Source of the DNA: Bacteriovoracaceae bacterium UBA4573 | GTDB lineage: Bacteria > Bdellovibrionota > UBA1018 > UBA923 | Assembly: GCA_002387735.1 (NCBI GenBank) | Contig: DGKJ01000069.1 | Span: forward strand, 1-55,760 | Length of the DNA stretch: 55,760 nt | Reading direction: 5' to 3' | Shown here: positions 1 to 8,787 of the stretch, piece after piece | Position numbering within the stretch: position 1 is the first letter of the stretch | Layout: every line of letters begins with the position of its first letter | Made by a program: the position numbers and the translations under genes | Notes under the pieces: generated by a model | What the model was told of the DNA's origin: nothing | Databases searched by the model: none | The model's input: the letters and a program-made list of their open reading frames with translations, nothing else

Positions 1-1
1 C

Positions 2-121
2 GGAAAATACTATGGTGTTAAAGCTTCTACCGTCGCCCGCCAAATTTTAGAGAGCTTTTACGAAGCTATCGTAACGGCCGAAGGCGAGACGAAGTCGACC
101 GCTCCCTCCAAAAGATCATGA
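2..121 (+). CDS. C-terminal end of an unidentified protein (partial)
   Basis: An open frame enters from the left edge and ends with TGA at 119-121, overlapping the rsmH start codon (ATGA). The 39 visible residues begin GKYYGVKASTVARQIL and end in a Ser/Thr/Lys-rich tail. The position upstream of rsmH is where mraZ commonly lies, but the visible residues do not look like a MraZ C-terminus. The motif YYGxxAxxVxxxI faintly resembles the end of penicillin-binding transpeptidase domains (compare KKYYASETAAPVF in the ftsI of this window), which is a weak hint only. The 4-bp overlap indicates translational coupling to rsmH and membership of the same operon. Confidence 0.6.
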   Translation, partial: GKYYGVKASTVARQILESFYEAIVTAEGETKSTAPSKRS

Positions 122-1011
122 GCAACAAACACGTTCCGGTTTTACCTAAAGAGTGCATTGAAGGGCTAAGTCCCGCACTTCAGAAGGCTGGTGCAATATT
201 TGTGGACGGCACACTTGGAGGAGCGGGTCACACTCGACTTTTTCTCGAACACTTTCCTGGTCTCACCGTACTAGCCTGCGATATCGACGCGAACGCCATA
301 ACCGACGCGCGACGTTCGCTGGAATCTATTTTGGCCCAACACAAGATCGTCTTTTATCACGGTAGTTTTTCGGAACTTGCGGCCGGCACTAACGCACCCA
401 TCCCACCTCCGTGGGACGCCGTTCTGGTGGATCTCGGATACTCGTCTAATCAACTTGAAAGCGCTGACTACGGAATGAGTTTTCAAATCGACGCTCCCCT
501 CGACATGCGATTACGCCGCCCAAGCCACGGGCCGACTGCCTGGGAAATGATTGAACATTGCTCACAACAGGAACTGGCAGATATCTTTTTTCGCTATGCT
601 GAGATTCGAGAATCTCGGTCTTTAGCCCGTGCCATTAAAACAGCGCTGGCCCAAGGAGAATTGGTCAATTCCACTCGTAGGTTCGCCGAATTTGTTGCCG
701 AAAAATTGCACGATAAAAAGCGAGATATTCACCCCGCGACCACCGTGTTTCAAGCGTTACGCATCGCAGTAAACGACGAGTTACGAACACTCGATACCTT
801 TTTGAAACATGTTATGCTGAACCTAAAAAAGGGGGGCCGACTTGCCGTGATCACGTTTCACTCTCTGGAAGACCGAATCGTGAAAAGCTGGGGCAATTCT
901 GACCAAGGTGTGTTGCCCATCTACAAAAAGCCGGTCACCGCGACCGAGGAAGAAATTAAAAGTAATCCCAGATCCCGTAGTGCAAAACTCAGAATTTATG
1001 AAAAAAAATAG
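118..1011 (+). CDS. rsmH: 16S rRNA m4C1402 methyltransferase RsmH (MraW)
   Basis: RsmH uses SAM to N4-methylate C1402 of 16S rRNA in the ribosomal P site. The 297-residue product has the usual family length. It begins HVPVLPKE and carries the SAM-binding glycine loop VDGTLGGAGHT near residues 29-39, the family block TTVFQALRIAVNDEL, and the C-terminal LAVITFHSLEDRIVK. The ATG overlaps the stop of the preceding gene, and the 3' end overlaps ftsL by 14 bp. As in most bacteria it opens the dcw (division and cell wall) cluster. Identification is by clear family motifs. Confidence 0.97.
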   Translation: MSNKHVPVLPKECIEGLSPALQKAGAIFVDGTLGGAGHTRLFLEHFPGLTVLACDIDANAITDARRSLESILAQHKIVFYHGSFSELAAGTNAPIPPPWDAVLVDLGYSSNQLESADYGMSFQIDAPLDMRLRRPSHGPTAWEMIEHCSQQELADIFFRYAEIRESRSLARAIKTALAQGELVNSTRRFAEFVAEKLHDKKRDIHPATTVFQALRIAVNDELRTLDTFLKHVMLNLKKGGRLAVITFHSLEDRIVKSWGNSDQGVLPIYKKPVTATEEEIKSNPRSRSAKLRIYEKK

Positions 1012-1279
1012 TCGTTCGCTGAGTCCAAAGCTAAAAATATTTCTGGTTATCGCAGCGGGAGCCGCATTCATGGGTAGTTTCGCGTGGATCCGTCTTGAAA
1101 TAGTTCGAATCAGCTACGATATCCACCGCCTGGAAAAGTTAGAACAACAGGCTCGCGACGACGTAAATAAAGTAACGCTAAAAATAAACGAAGCCCGATC
1201 TCCCGTGCGACTCGAGCGAATCGCTCGCGAAAAATTTGACATGAAAAAACCACGACCGGAACAGGTTATAAAGTTATGA
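998..1279 (+). CDS. ftsL: Cell division protein FtsL
   Basis: A 93-residue bitopic membrane protein. It has a short basic cytoplasmic tail (KKNSRSLSPKLK), one transmembrane helix at about residues 12-34, then a heptad-rich periplasmic segment (IVRISYDIHRLEKLEQQARDD) that should form a coiled coil. This is the FtsL architecture; FtsL joins FtsB and FtsQ and activates FtsW-FtsI. Primary sequence is poorly conserved in this family, so the call rests on size, topology and its position between rsmH and ftsI. I chose the ATG at 998 inside the rsmH end: the longer frame from 908 would add 30 residues of rsmH shadow before the basic tail. The stop overlaps the ftsI ATG (ATGA). Confidence 0.85.
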   Translation: MKKNSRSLSPKLKIFLVIAAGAAFMGSFAWIRLEIVRISYDIHRLEKLEQQARDDVNKVTLKINEARSPVRLERIAREKFDMKKPRPEQVIKL

Positions 1280-3372
1280 ACCGAATTCGGTGGCTCGGCT
1301 TTTTCTTTTTTGTTTTTGCTGCCGGTATCGTTACCCGGACAGTTTATCTTCAATTTGCATTTGATGAAAAACTAGAACGCCTCTCGAAACGACAATTTAA
1401 CTCCAAGCTTACCTCTCTCCCACGGCGAGGGCTTATTTTAGATCGCAACGGAGAGGGTTTAGCTGTCACGCTAAAGGTACGGTCTCTTTTTATACGCCCC
1501 GAACTCATGCGTAAGGAGTTGAACGCTTCGGAACGGGCACGATTATCAAATATTATTTCGAAAGGCATTCATTGGCCAAAACAGCGAGTCATCGAAAAAA
1601 TTCGATCTGATCGGGGATTTGTTTGGGTAAAAAGGCAATTAAGCCAAACCGAAGAAAGCTTTTTGAGGTCCCACAAAATTTTAGAATTCGGCGACTCGGT
1701 CGGCTTAGTGGAAGAAACGCGTCGCTTTTACCCGAATAAAGAACTCGCCGCGCACGTACTGGGTAGCGTTGGAATCGATGGCCAGGGCTTAGAAGGCTTG
1801 GAGTTGCTCTACGATGCTATTTTAAGTGGCGAACAGTCGAAAATCGATTCGTCACGCGACGCACGCGGTAGACGCATTTTTCGCGGAGAAAACGGACTCT
1901 TCGCGTTTAAAGACGGCCAATCCTTAGTGTTATCAATTGATCGCACTATTCAATTCGACGCTGAAAAAGCGCTTGATCAGGCAGTGCGCGAATTTGGTGC
2001 AAAAGCTGGCACCGCGATTGTCGCAGAAGTAGAAACCGGGGAAATTTTAGCTCTCGCTAATGCCCCAACCTTCAATCCGAATGTCGCAAATCAATACTCA
2101 GCCGATTCACGCCGCAATCGTGCAATCACCGATGCTTACGAACCCGGCAGTACGTTCAAACCCCTGATCGCTGGTCTGGCGCTGGAGAATGGCAAAACCA
2201 CTCGGTCTAAGATTTACTGTGAAATGGGCTCATTTAAAGTTGCTGATCGAGTGATCTCCGAAGCTGAAACTCACGAACAGTGGGGGTGGCTGACACTGGG
2301 CGAAGTCATTCAGCACTCCAGCAATATTGGAGCCGCCAAGATTGCGCTTGAGCTAGGAGTCGACTCCATTACTGGTTTTTTTGATAAACTCGGCGTCGGA
2401 AAAAAGACCGGCCTGGACCTGCCGGGAGAGGCTCCCGGAAGGTATTCATCATCAGAGGCCCGATCGAGCGTACGCCTTGCCAACGTAGGTTTTGGCCAAG
2501 GTTTCACTACAACTTCGCTGCAAATGCTTTCGTTTTATTTGTCGATCGCCAATAATGGGCAATGGATCCAACCTCGAATCGTTAAAGCTATACTCAATGA
2601 AGACCCCGAATCAATCGTACGCGGAACACTTCGCTGGAAACTTGATCATCGTTTTGAAAATTCTAAATCAAAAAAAATATTTGAGCCCAAAACTGCGAAA
2701 GACATTACTCGAATGCTTGAGCTCGTAGTTAACGAAAATGGCACTGGAAAGCTTGCCCAACTTGAAGACTGGCCCGTCGCCGGCAAAACCGGTACTGCTC
2801 AAAAAATAGATCAAGAAACCTATCGTTACTCGCGGTCGAAATACATTTCGAGTTTCGTTGGCTTCGCTCCAGCTAAAAACCCCAAATTAGTCACATTGGT
2901 CATGCTCGATGAACCTACAAAGAAATACTACGCTTCAGAGACAGCTGCCCCAGTTTTTAGAGAAATTATGCAGGCGGCACTCATTCGCACCCAGGTACCG
3001 CCTGTCGACAGTAAGGTTCGTCTCATGAAGCTAGCAAACCAAAGTTCAATCGACGCAATAGAGGAATCAACCGAAGCGACTGCCCCACGTGGTGGGTCCG
3101 AATCATTAGCTTCGGGAGTTGCCAAATCGCCTGATGTCAAACTGAAGCGCAATGATAAGAACGAGATCGTTCTTCCAGATTTGCGCGGACTATCTATACG
3201 CGAGGCGGTCCGCGCGATCGGTACCGAACCTGTTAAACTGGAAATTCATGGCTCCGGAATAGTGCGAGAACACTTCCCAAAACCCCACGAAACCCTTGAA
3301 CCCGGTGGCCGGCTCCGGCTAGTATGCAGCTCTCATGAGCGAAAAAAATCTAGAGATCTTTTCCCCGAATAG
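1276..3372 (+). CDS. ftsI: Septal peptidoglycan transpeptidase FtsI (PBP3) with a PASTA domain
   Basis: Class B penicillin-binding protein that cross-links septal peptidoglycan with FtsW. The 698 residues comprise a membrane anchor (about 5-27), a pedestal/dimerisation domain beginning with RRGLILDRNGEGLA, and a transpeptidase domain with the three active-site motifs: S292-T-F-K295 (nucleophile S292), S348-S-N350 and K504-T-G506. After about residue 630 a single PASTA-like domain follows (VLPDLRGLSIREAVRAI to the C-terminus). PASTA domains are typical of Gram-positive PBPs and of delta-proteobacterial FtsI/SpoVD-like proteins, which fits the lineage suggested for this window. It overlaps ftsL by 4 bp and murE by 38 bp. 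Confidence 0.96.
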   Translation: MNRIRWLGFFFFVFAAGIVTRTVYLQFAFDEKLERLSKRQFNSKLTSLPRRGLILDRNGEGLAVTLKVRSLFIRPELMRKELNASERARLSNIISKGIHWPKQRVIEKIRSDRGFVWVKRQLSQTEESFLRSHKILEFGDSVGLVEETRRFYPNKELAAHVLGSVGIDGQGLEGLELLYDAILSGEQSKIDSSRDARGRRIFRGENGLFAFKDGQSLVLSIDRTIQFDAEKALDQAVREFGAKAGTAIVAEVETGEILALANAPTFNPNVANQYSADSRRNRAITDAYEPGSTFKPLIAGLALENGKTTRSKIYCEMGSFKVADRVISEAETHEQWGWLTLGEVIQHSSNIGAAKIALELGVDSITGFFDKLGVGKKTGLDLPGEAPGRYSSSEARSSVRLANVGFGQGFTTTSLQMLSFYLSIANNGQWIQPRIVKAILNEDPESIVRGTLRWKLDHRFENSKSKKIFEPKTAKDITRMLELVVNENGTGKLAQLEDWPVAGKTGTAQKIDQETYRYSRSKYISSFVGFAPAKNPKLVTLVMLDEPTKKYYASETAAPVFREIMQAALIRTQVPPVDSKVRLMKLANQSSIDAIEESTEATAPRGGSESLASGVAKSPDVKLKRNDKNEIVLPDLRGLSIREAVRAIGTEPVKLEIHGSGIVREHFPKPHETLEPGGRLRLVCSSHERKKSRDLFPE

Positions 3373-4786
3373 GATCTCGTTTCTCACGACCGATAGTCGT
3401 GAAGTCCAACCCGGTTGCGGCTATTTTGCGGTTAAAGGCACCAACTTCGATGGACGACTGTTTATTAAAGACGCGGTCGAACTCGGTGCTTCGGTGGTGG
3501 TTACAGATTCGCCGTCCGTCCCCGCTGAATTTACCGGGACCAAAACTCAAATCATCGTTGTAAAAGATATCCGAAAGTTTTTGGCAGAGGCTTCTTGCCA
3601 TTTTTTTGAACACCCAACACGAAAACTTAAACTGCTGGGTGTAACCGGTACCAATGGTAAAACCACCACCACCGTTCTTTTGGAGAGCATATTAAAGTCT
3701 GCCGCATATAATCCCGCTCTTATCGGTACCCTGGAAAATCGCTTAGGAAGTTGGAAAGTGCCATCGACCCTGACCACTCCGGACTCTATTCACCTTCAGG
3801 GCTTATTGTCGGACTTTCTAAAAAAAGGCGCCAAGTCGGCGGTCATGGAAGTTTCTTCACACGCACTCGATCAGTCACGTCCATGGGGTAGCCAATTCGC
3901 GGCTGCCGTATTTACCAATTTGACTCAGGACCATCTGGATTACCACAAAACCATGGACGCTTATTTCCAAGCTAAGGTGCGCCTGTTTCGCGACTACGAT
4001 TGCCCCATAAAGATAATCAATACGGCCGACACCTACGGTCGACGTTTACATGATATGGTCAAAGCTCTACCTGGACGTTGTTTTACCTTCGGACCAAATG
4101 AAAGTGATACGGCGAATCCCGACGACCTCACAACCTCGGCCTACGGCACGCGTGGTCGCATACGTACAACCCTAGGAGAGGTCGAAATCGAGAGTCCCTT
4201 GGTAGGCGACTTCAATAAACAGAATCTCGTTGCAGCAACGCTCTGTGCTTTGACGCTAAATATCAAACCAACCCAAATCGAACAGGGCCTTCAGGCGGTG
4301 ACAGTGCCCGGGAGAATGGAACGAATCGAAAATTCCCAAAATTTTCATGTTTTCGTAGACTATGCCCACACGCCAGACGCGTTACTTAAAGTTTTAACTA
4401 CGCTCAGGGCACTTCTCTCAACGAGTAGTAATCTAATTACAGTATTTGGTTGCGGCGGAGATCGAGACCCCAGCAAACGACCAATCATGGGCCAAATTGC
4501 CACTACTCATTCCGATAAAGTCTGGATCACCTCCGATAATCCGCGCACGGAAGACCCAGAAAAGATCATTCATGAGGTAATGGTCGGCGCAAAGAGCGTG
4601 TCTTCTGCGGCCAAAATTCATACTGAGGCAAATCGAAGACTCGCCATCGAAGCCGCCCTGAACACACTAAAGGCTGGGGACATTCTCCTTGTCGCAGGCA
4701 AGGGCCATGAAACTTACCAAATCATTGGCACCCAGAAACTTCCCTTTGACGATCGCGTGGTTGCGCGGGAATATTTGAACCGTTGA
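3335..4786 (+). CDS. murE: UDP-MurNAc-tripeptide synthetase MurE (meso-DAP adding)
   Basis: Cytoplasmic Mur ligase that adds the third stem-peptide residue to UDP-MurNAc-L-Ala-D-Glu. The 483-residue product has the N-terminal block TTDSREVQPGCGYFAVKG, the ATP-binding loop G105-TNGK-T110, and D401-N-P-R404. A DNPR motif is characteristic of meso-diaminopimelate-specific MurE, so Gram-negative type peptidoglycan is expected. The ATG lies 38 bp inside the ftsI end, an unusually long overlap; the conserved DSR block starts only about 20 residues later, so a much later start would truncate the domain. Its TGA overlaps the proposed TTG start of murF. Confidence 0.96.
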   Translation: MSEKNLEIFSPNRISFLTTDSREVQPGCGYFAVKGTNFDGRLFIKDAVELGASVVVTDSPSVPAEFTGTKTQIIVVKDIRKFLAEASCHFFEHPTRKLKLLGVTGTNGKTTTTVLLESILKSAAYNPALIGTLENRLGSWKVPSTLTTPDSIHLQGLLSDFLKKGAKSAVMEVSSHALDQSRPWGSQFAAAVFTNLTQDHLDYHKTMDAYFQAKVRLFRDYDCPIKIINTADTYGRRLHDMVKALPGRCFTFGPNESDTANPDDLTTSAYGTRGRIRTTLGEVEIESPLVGDFNKQNLVAATLCALTLNIKPTQIEQGLQAVTVPGRMERIENSQNFHVFVDYAHTPDALLKVLTTLRALLSTSSNLITVFGCGGDRDPSKRPIMGQIATTHSDKVWITSDNPRTEDPEKIIHEVMVGAKSVSSAAKIHTEANRRLAIEAALNTLKAGDILLVAGKGHETYQIIGTQKLPFDDRVVAREYLNR

Positions 4787-6270
4787 GCACCTCGAAAGAA
4801 AACTCTATGAAGACGCTGTCACTTAAATTTCACGAAATTCGCACCGCGGTGGATGGAAGAATTCTTCAAGAGGGGGCTTCAGATCAGATTTATTCGGCCT
4901 TTATTTCTGACTCGAGAAAAATTGAAAAGGACTGCATTTTTCTCTGCATCGCCGGAAACAAGGTTGACGGTCATGATTTCGCAAGCCAAGCCGCGGATTC
5001 CGGTGCGGCGCTAATAATCGGCCAAAATGAAACGAAGCTTCGAGCACTTGAGAACAACCATCCGCGAGTTGGACTTATGTTGGTCAAAGACGCTTTGCGC
5101 GCCACCCAGGCGCTCGCAACCTATTACCGATCAAAATTTGAGATACCAGTAATTGGTTTAACTGGTTCTTCTGGAAAAACTACTACCAAAGACCTAATTG
5201 CATCGATCGCCAATGTCTCAAACAAAGACCACACACTCATAACCGAGGGTACCCTTAATAATCATTGGGGCGTGCCTCAAATGATCCTGCGTTTAAACCA
5301 AAGTCACCGGGCTGCCGTACTTGAAATGGGAATGAGCGACTTTGGAGAAATTCAATCTTTGGCCGCAATAGGGCAACCGACGATTGGCTATATAACCGCG
5401 ATTGGACCCGCCCACTTAGAAAAATTAGGCAGCGTCGAAGGAGTTTTGCGAGCAAAACGCGAACTTTTCGACTGGATCAATTTGCATCAAACCAAGGGTC
5501 AGTTGCTTTTTAATATCGACGATCCGTTGCTAGCTAAGTTGCACAGCGAAATCAAAACACAGTGCAGGTTATCACCACTCACCCTTTCACTCCAATCCGA
5601 GGCCGATTTTCAACTACTCCGATGCTCACAGCTCGACGAAGATGGCCACTTTGGTTGGCACTATGAAATAAAGACTCCTAATGGAACCATCGAAGGCACG
5701 CTTCCGCTTCCGGGTAAACACAACTTAACGAATGCTCTGGCCGCCGTAGCATTAACACTAGTGAGTGGCATTGCCGGAAAGAATGACATTAAAGCAGGTT
5801 TGGCTAAACCCAAGATTAGTTCACTGCGTTCCGAGTTATTTCGTAGCAAGCACGGCGCAACTATTTACAACGACTCCTACAATGCCAACCCGACGAGTGT
5901 CGGGGCACTTTTTGATACCGCTCATTTAATTTTGGAAAATTTTCAGGGCCGCTACGACGAAATAATCGCTGCCGTGGGCGATATGCTTGAGCTGGGGCCT
6001 ACGGCAAATGAGCTGCACCGGGATATGGGTCGAAAAGCTGCAGAAAGTGGCGTTACTACCCTGCTCGCGCTCGGACACCATCGGGAACACTGGGCAGATG
6101 GGTTTCAAAACACTGGGCGAAAAGTTGAATGTCGAACTTTTCAGGACCACGAATCACTCTATCGAGATCTTCAACATCGTTTGGAACTAAAACCACGCGC
6201 CTTAGTGTTGGTCAAAGGCTCCAGAGGTGCGAAAATGGATTTGGTAGCTTCTCAATTGAAGGCAAAATAG
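4783..6270 (+). CDS. murF: UDP-MurNAc-tripeptide--D-Ala-D-Ala ligase MurF
   Basis: Adds D-Ala-D-Ala to UDP-MurNAc-tripeptide, the last cytoplasmic step of the nucleotide precursor. Seen in the sequence: FISDSRKIEKDCIFLCI at the N-terminus, P-loop G128-SSGK-T133-TTK, the Mur-ligase central block (LNNHWGVPQMIL, AVLEMGMSDFGEI), and the C-terminal ligase domain (YNDSYNANPTSV, AAVGDMLELG). The reading frame opens with TTG at 4783 overlapping the murE stop (TTGA). An in-frame ATG at 4807 with AAAGAAA upstream is an equally plausible start and would shorten the protein from 495 to 487 residues. Confidence 0.95.
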   Translation: MSTSKENSMKTLSLKFHEIRTAVDGRILQEGASDQIYSAFISDSRKIEKDCIFLCIAGNKVDGHDFASQAADSGAALIIGQNETKLRALENNHPRVGLMLVKDALRATQALATYYRSKFEIPVIGLTGSSGKTTTKDLIASIANVSNKDHTLITEGTLNNHWGVPQMILRLNQSHRAAVLEMGMSDFGEIQSLAAIGQPTIGYITAIGPAHLEKLGSVEGVLRAKRELFDWINLHQTKGQLLFNIDDPLLAKLHSEIKTQCRLSPLTLSLQSEADFQLLRCSQLDEDGHFGWHYEIKTPNGTIEGTLPLPGKHNLTNALAAVALTLVSGIAGKNDIKAGLAKPKISSLRSELFRSKHGATIYNDSYNANPTSVGALFDTAHLILENFQGRYDEIIAAVGDMLELGPTANELHRDMGRKAAESGVTTLLALGHHREHWADGFQNTGRKVECRTFQDHESLYRDLQHRLELKPRALVLVKGSRGAKMDLVASQLKAK

Positions 6271-6288
6271 CGAAAGGACCCCCGCTCT

Positions 6289-7365
6289 ATGTTTCCATGG
6301 CTTCTTGTATCCTTGTCTACCGAGGTCACGTTTCTTAACGTCTTCAAATATATAACATTTAGAACATTCGGTGCTGCGATCACCGCGCTTGTGCTCAGCA
6401 TGATAGTGGGGCCTTGGTACATTGCCATGATGCAGCGTCGGCAAATTGGTCAAAGTATTCGAGAACTCGGTCCTCAAAGCCACCAATCGAAAAAGGGTAC
6501 TCCTACCATGGGGGGCGGTTTGATTTTGTTTTGCATTACTGCATCCACCATGCTTTGGGCCGACCTTAGCAACCCTCTAATCTGGATCGTACTCTTCGTA
6601 ACGTTGGCAACTGGGATCGTGGGTTGGGCCGACGATTACCTAAAAGTGATCAAAAAAAATTCCAAGGGAGTTTCGGGTCGAGCCAAGATTTTTTGGCAGT
6701 CGTTGATAGCTGTAACCGCCGCCTCGCTACTCTATTTCAAATTTGGAATGTCGCCCGAACTGCGTTTTCCTTTTTTCAAGGACCTCGTCATCAATTTGGG
6801 TCCCCTCTATATACCCTTTGCGGTTTTGGTAATCGTTGGGGCCAGCAACGCCGTCAATCTCACCGACGGACTCGACGGTCTGGCTATCGGGCCAATCATT
6901 ATAAGTGCGGGCACCTACACCCTCCTTGCTTACCTCGCAGGACACGCTAAGATCGCGGAATATTTACAGATTCCTCATGTTCCCCTGGCCGGAGAGCTAG
7001 CCGTTTTCTGCGGGGCCATGGCCGCTGCCGGACTCGGATTTCTTTGGTTCAACTCCTATCCGGCCCAAATTTTTATGGGCGACGTTGGGTCTTTGCCGCT
7101 CGGTGCCGCGTTAGGTTCGATCGCCCTTGTCACAAAAAATGAAATACTTCTTGTGGTCATAGGCGGAATTTTTGTACTAGAAGCTGTCTCGGTGATGGCG
7201 CAGGTCTTTTCTTTTAAGACCACGGGCAAACGAGTCTTTAGAATGGCTCCTATTCATCACCATTTCGAATTGAAGGGATGGCCCGAGCCTAAAGTGATCG
7301 TGCGATTTTGGATTATATCGATCCTGCTCGCGATCATTGCATTGTCGACTTTAAAACTGCGTTAG
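6289..7365 (+). CDS. mraY: Phospho-MurNAc-pentapeptide transferase MraY
   Basis: Polytopic inner-membrane enzyme that moves phospho-MurNAc-pentapeptide onto undecaprenyl phosphate to make lipid I. It is 358 residues with about ten hydrophobic helices. Signature elements are ADDYLKVIKKNSKGVSGRAK (Mg-binding DD), NAVNLTDGLDGLAIG, FMGDVGSLPLGAALG and the HHHFELKGWPE loop. The start follows a run of codons that overlaps no neighbour: an 18-bp gap separates it from murF. Part of the continuous dcw operon. Confidence 0.97.
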   Translation: MFPWLLVSLSTEVTFLNVFKYITFRTFGAAITALVLSMIVGPWYIAMMQRRQIGQSIRELGPQSHQSKKGTPTMGGGLILFCITASTMLWADLSNPLIWIVLFVTLATGIVGWADDYLKVIKKNSKGVSGRAKIFWQSLIAVTAASLLYFKFGMSPELRFPFFKDLVINLGPLYIPFAVLVIVGASNAVNLTDGLDGLAIGPIIISAGTYTLLAYLAGHAKIAEYLQIPHVPLAGELAVFCGAMAAAGLGFLWFNSYPAQIFMGDVGSLPLGAALGSIALVTKNEILLVVIGGIFVLEAVSVMAQVFSFKTTGKRVFRMAPIHHHFELKGWPEPKVIVRFWIISILLAIIALSTLKLR

Positions 7366-7370
7366 TTAGT

Positions 7371-7376
7371 AGGAGG
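7371..7376 (+). promoter_or_regulatory. Shine-Dalgarno site deciding the murD start
   Basis: A perfect AGGAGG lies 9 bp before the GTG at 7386. It selects this GTG over an upstream in-frame opening at 7308 that would overlap mraY by nearly 60 bp. Confidence 0.85.
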
Positions 7377-7385
7377 TTTCACCAG

Positions 7386-8768
7386 GTGAAAATCAAGGGT
7401 AAGAAATTTTTGGTCGTTGGTCTTGGAAAAACTGGCGTATCTGCCACTCGTTTCATTCTCGCTCAAGGCGGAAAAGTTACGATCACGGACTCACGAACTA
7501 GAATGGAGCTAGCCGAGTCTATTAAACTCCTAGGTGACCTCAAAGTTGAAATGGATCTTGGAAAACACAACCCCAAGCTCTTCACCCAGAACGACGTCAT
7601 TGTTTTAAGTCCGGGAGTACCGGGAAACATTGAAGGGTTGTCTGAGGCTCGCGCAGCGGGCATTCCGATTGTAAACGACATCGAAATCGCAACACACTTC
7701 ATTAAAGCTCCTATCATTGCAGTCACCGGCACCAACGGTAAAACCACCACAACGACTCTTATCGGCGAAATGCTTCGTAACGAAGGCAAAAAGGTCTTCG
7801 TTGGCGGTAACATCGGTGTTTCTGCTCTCGACATGTTAATTAACGGTGAAACTCCTGACGCAGTGGTTCTAGAGGTTTCCAGCTTTCAGCTAGAAAGCAT
7901 GGAGAATTTTAAACCAAGCATTGTAGTGCTTACGAATTTGGAGCCCGACCACCTGGACCGTTACCCTACCGGTGTCGAATCCTATTACGCAGCTAAACAG
8001 CGGATTCTAAAAAATGCCGACAAATCTACGACTCTTATCTTGAATCTCGACAACGAGCGTTCGCTACAATGGGCGGAACAATTTCCGGGCAAGGTTCTCC
8101 ATTTTACTAAACGTGACCCAATGACAATTTCGCCGCAGTTGGCCGAAAAGTTTAAGGGCGCCTACCTCCGCCGCCCGAAGGTAGTGCTAAAGGGATTCGA
8201 AAAAGGAAATGGCGAAGAAATAATTGAAATGATTCTTTGCAAGTTGCCCGGCGACCATAACCGTGAAAACGTCATGGCCGCAGCTCTTGCCGCGCGAGCT
8301 TTTGGGGCAACCAAGACTTCGATTCAAAAGACGATCGATTTTTTCAAAGGTGTTCCTCACCGCCTGGAATTCTTGAGAAAAAAAGACAACGTTGCGTTTT
8401 ACAACGACAGTAAAGCCACTAACGTAGCGAGCGTTTTGCGTTCACTTTCGTCGTTTAATGCCCCGGTTATATTGATTATGGGCGGCCGAGATAAAGACCA
8501 GGATTTCACACCCCTCATGGAACTAGTAAAAAAACGGGTTAAGAACCTGATTCTGGTGGGCGAAGCCAAAGAAAAAATCAACCGCATCCTAGGCGATTTC
8601 AGTGAAACCTTTCTTGTTGGTACCTTTGAAGAAGCTGTATTGATCGGTTTTCAGAAGTCCCGAAACGGGGACATCGTTTTGCTCGCTCCTGGTTGCGCCA
8701 GTTACGACATGTTCCGTAACTACGAAGAGCGGGGCGACTACTTCAAAAAGATGGTTTCGCAGCTCTAA
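7386..8768 (+). CDS. murD: UDP-MurNAc-L-Ala--D-Glu ligase MurD
   Basis: Adds D-glutamate to UDP-MurNAc-L-alanine in the cytoplasm. The 460-residue protein starts VKIKGKKFLVVGLGKTGVSA (Rossmann-like nucleotide-binding N-terminus) and carries the Mur-ligase P-loop TGTNGKTTTTTLIGEML, the block VLEVSSFQLE and NLEPDHLDRY, and a C-terminal domain with PHRLEFL, NDSKATNV and IMGGRDKD. Start is GTG, supported by AGGAGG at 7371. It sits between mraY and ftsW, the canonical order. Confidence 0.96.
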   Translation: MKIKGKKFLVVGLGKTGVSATRFILAQGGKVTITDSRTRMELAESIKLLGDLKVEMDLGKHNPKLFTQNDVIVLSPGVPGNIEGLSEARAAGIPIVNDIEIATHFIKAPIIAVTGTNGKTTTTTLIGEMLRNEGKKVFVGGNIGVSALDMLINGETPDAVVLEVSSFQLESMENFKPSIVVLTNLEPDHLDRYPTGVESYYAAKQRILKNADKSTTLILNLDNERSLQWAEQFPGKVLHFTKRDPMTISPQLAEKFKGAYLRRPKVVLKGFEKGNGEEIIEMILCKLPGDHNRENVMAAALAARAFGATKTSIQKTIDFFKGVPHRLEFLRKKDNVAFYNDSKATNVASVLRSLSSFNAPVILIMGGRDKDQDFTPLMELVKKRVKNLILVGEAKEKINRILGDFSETFLVGTFEEAVLIGFQKSRNGDIVLLAPGCASYDMFRNYEERGDYFKKMVSQL

Positions 8769-8787
8769 AAAGCTTAGACTTTAGTGG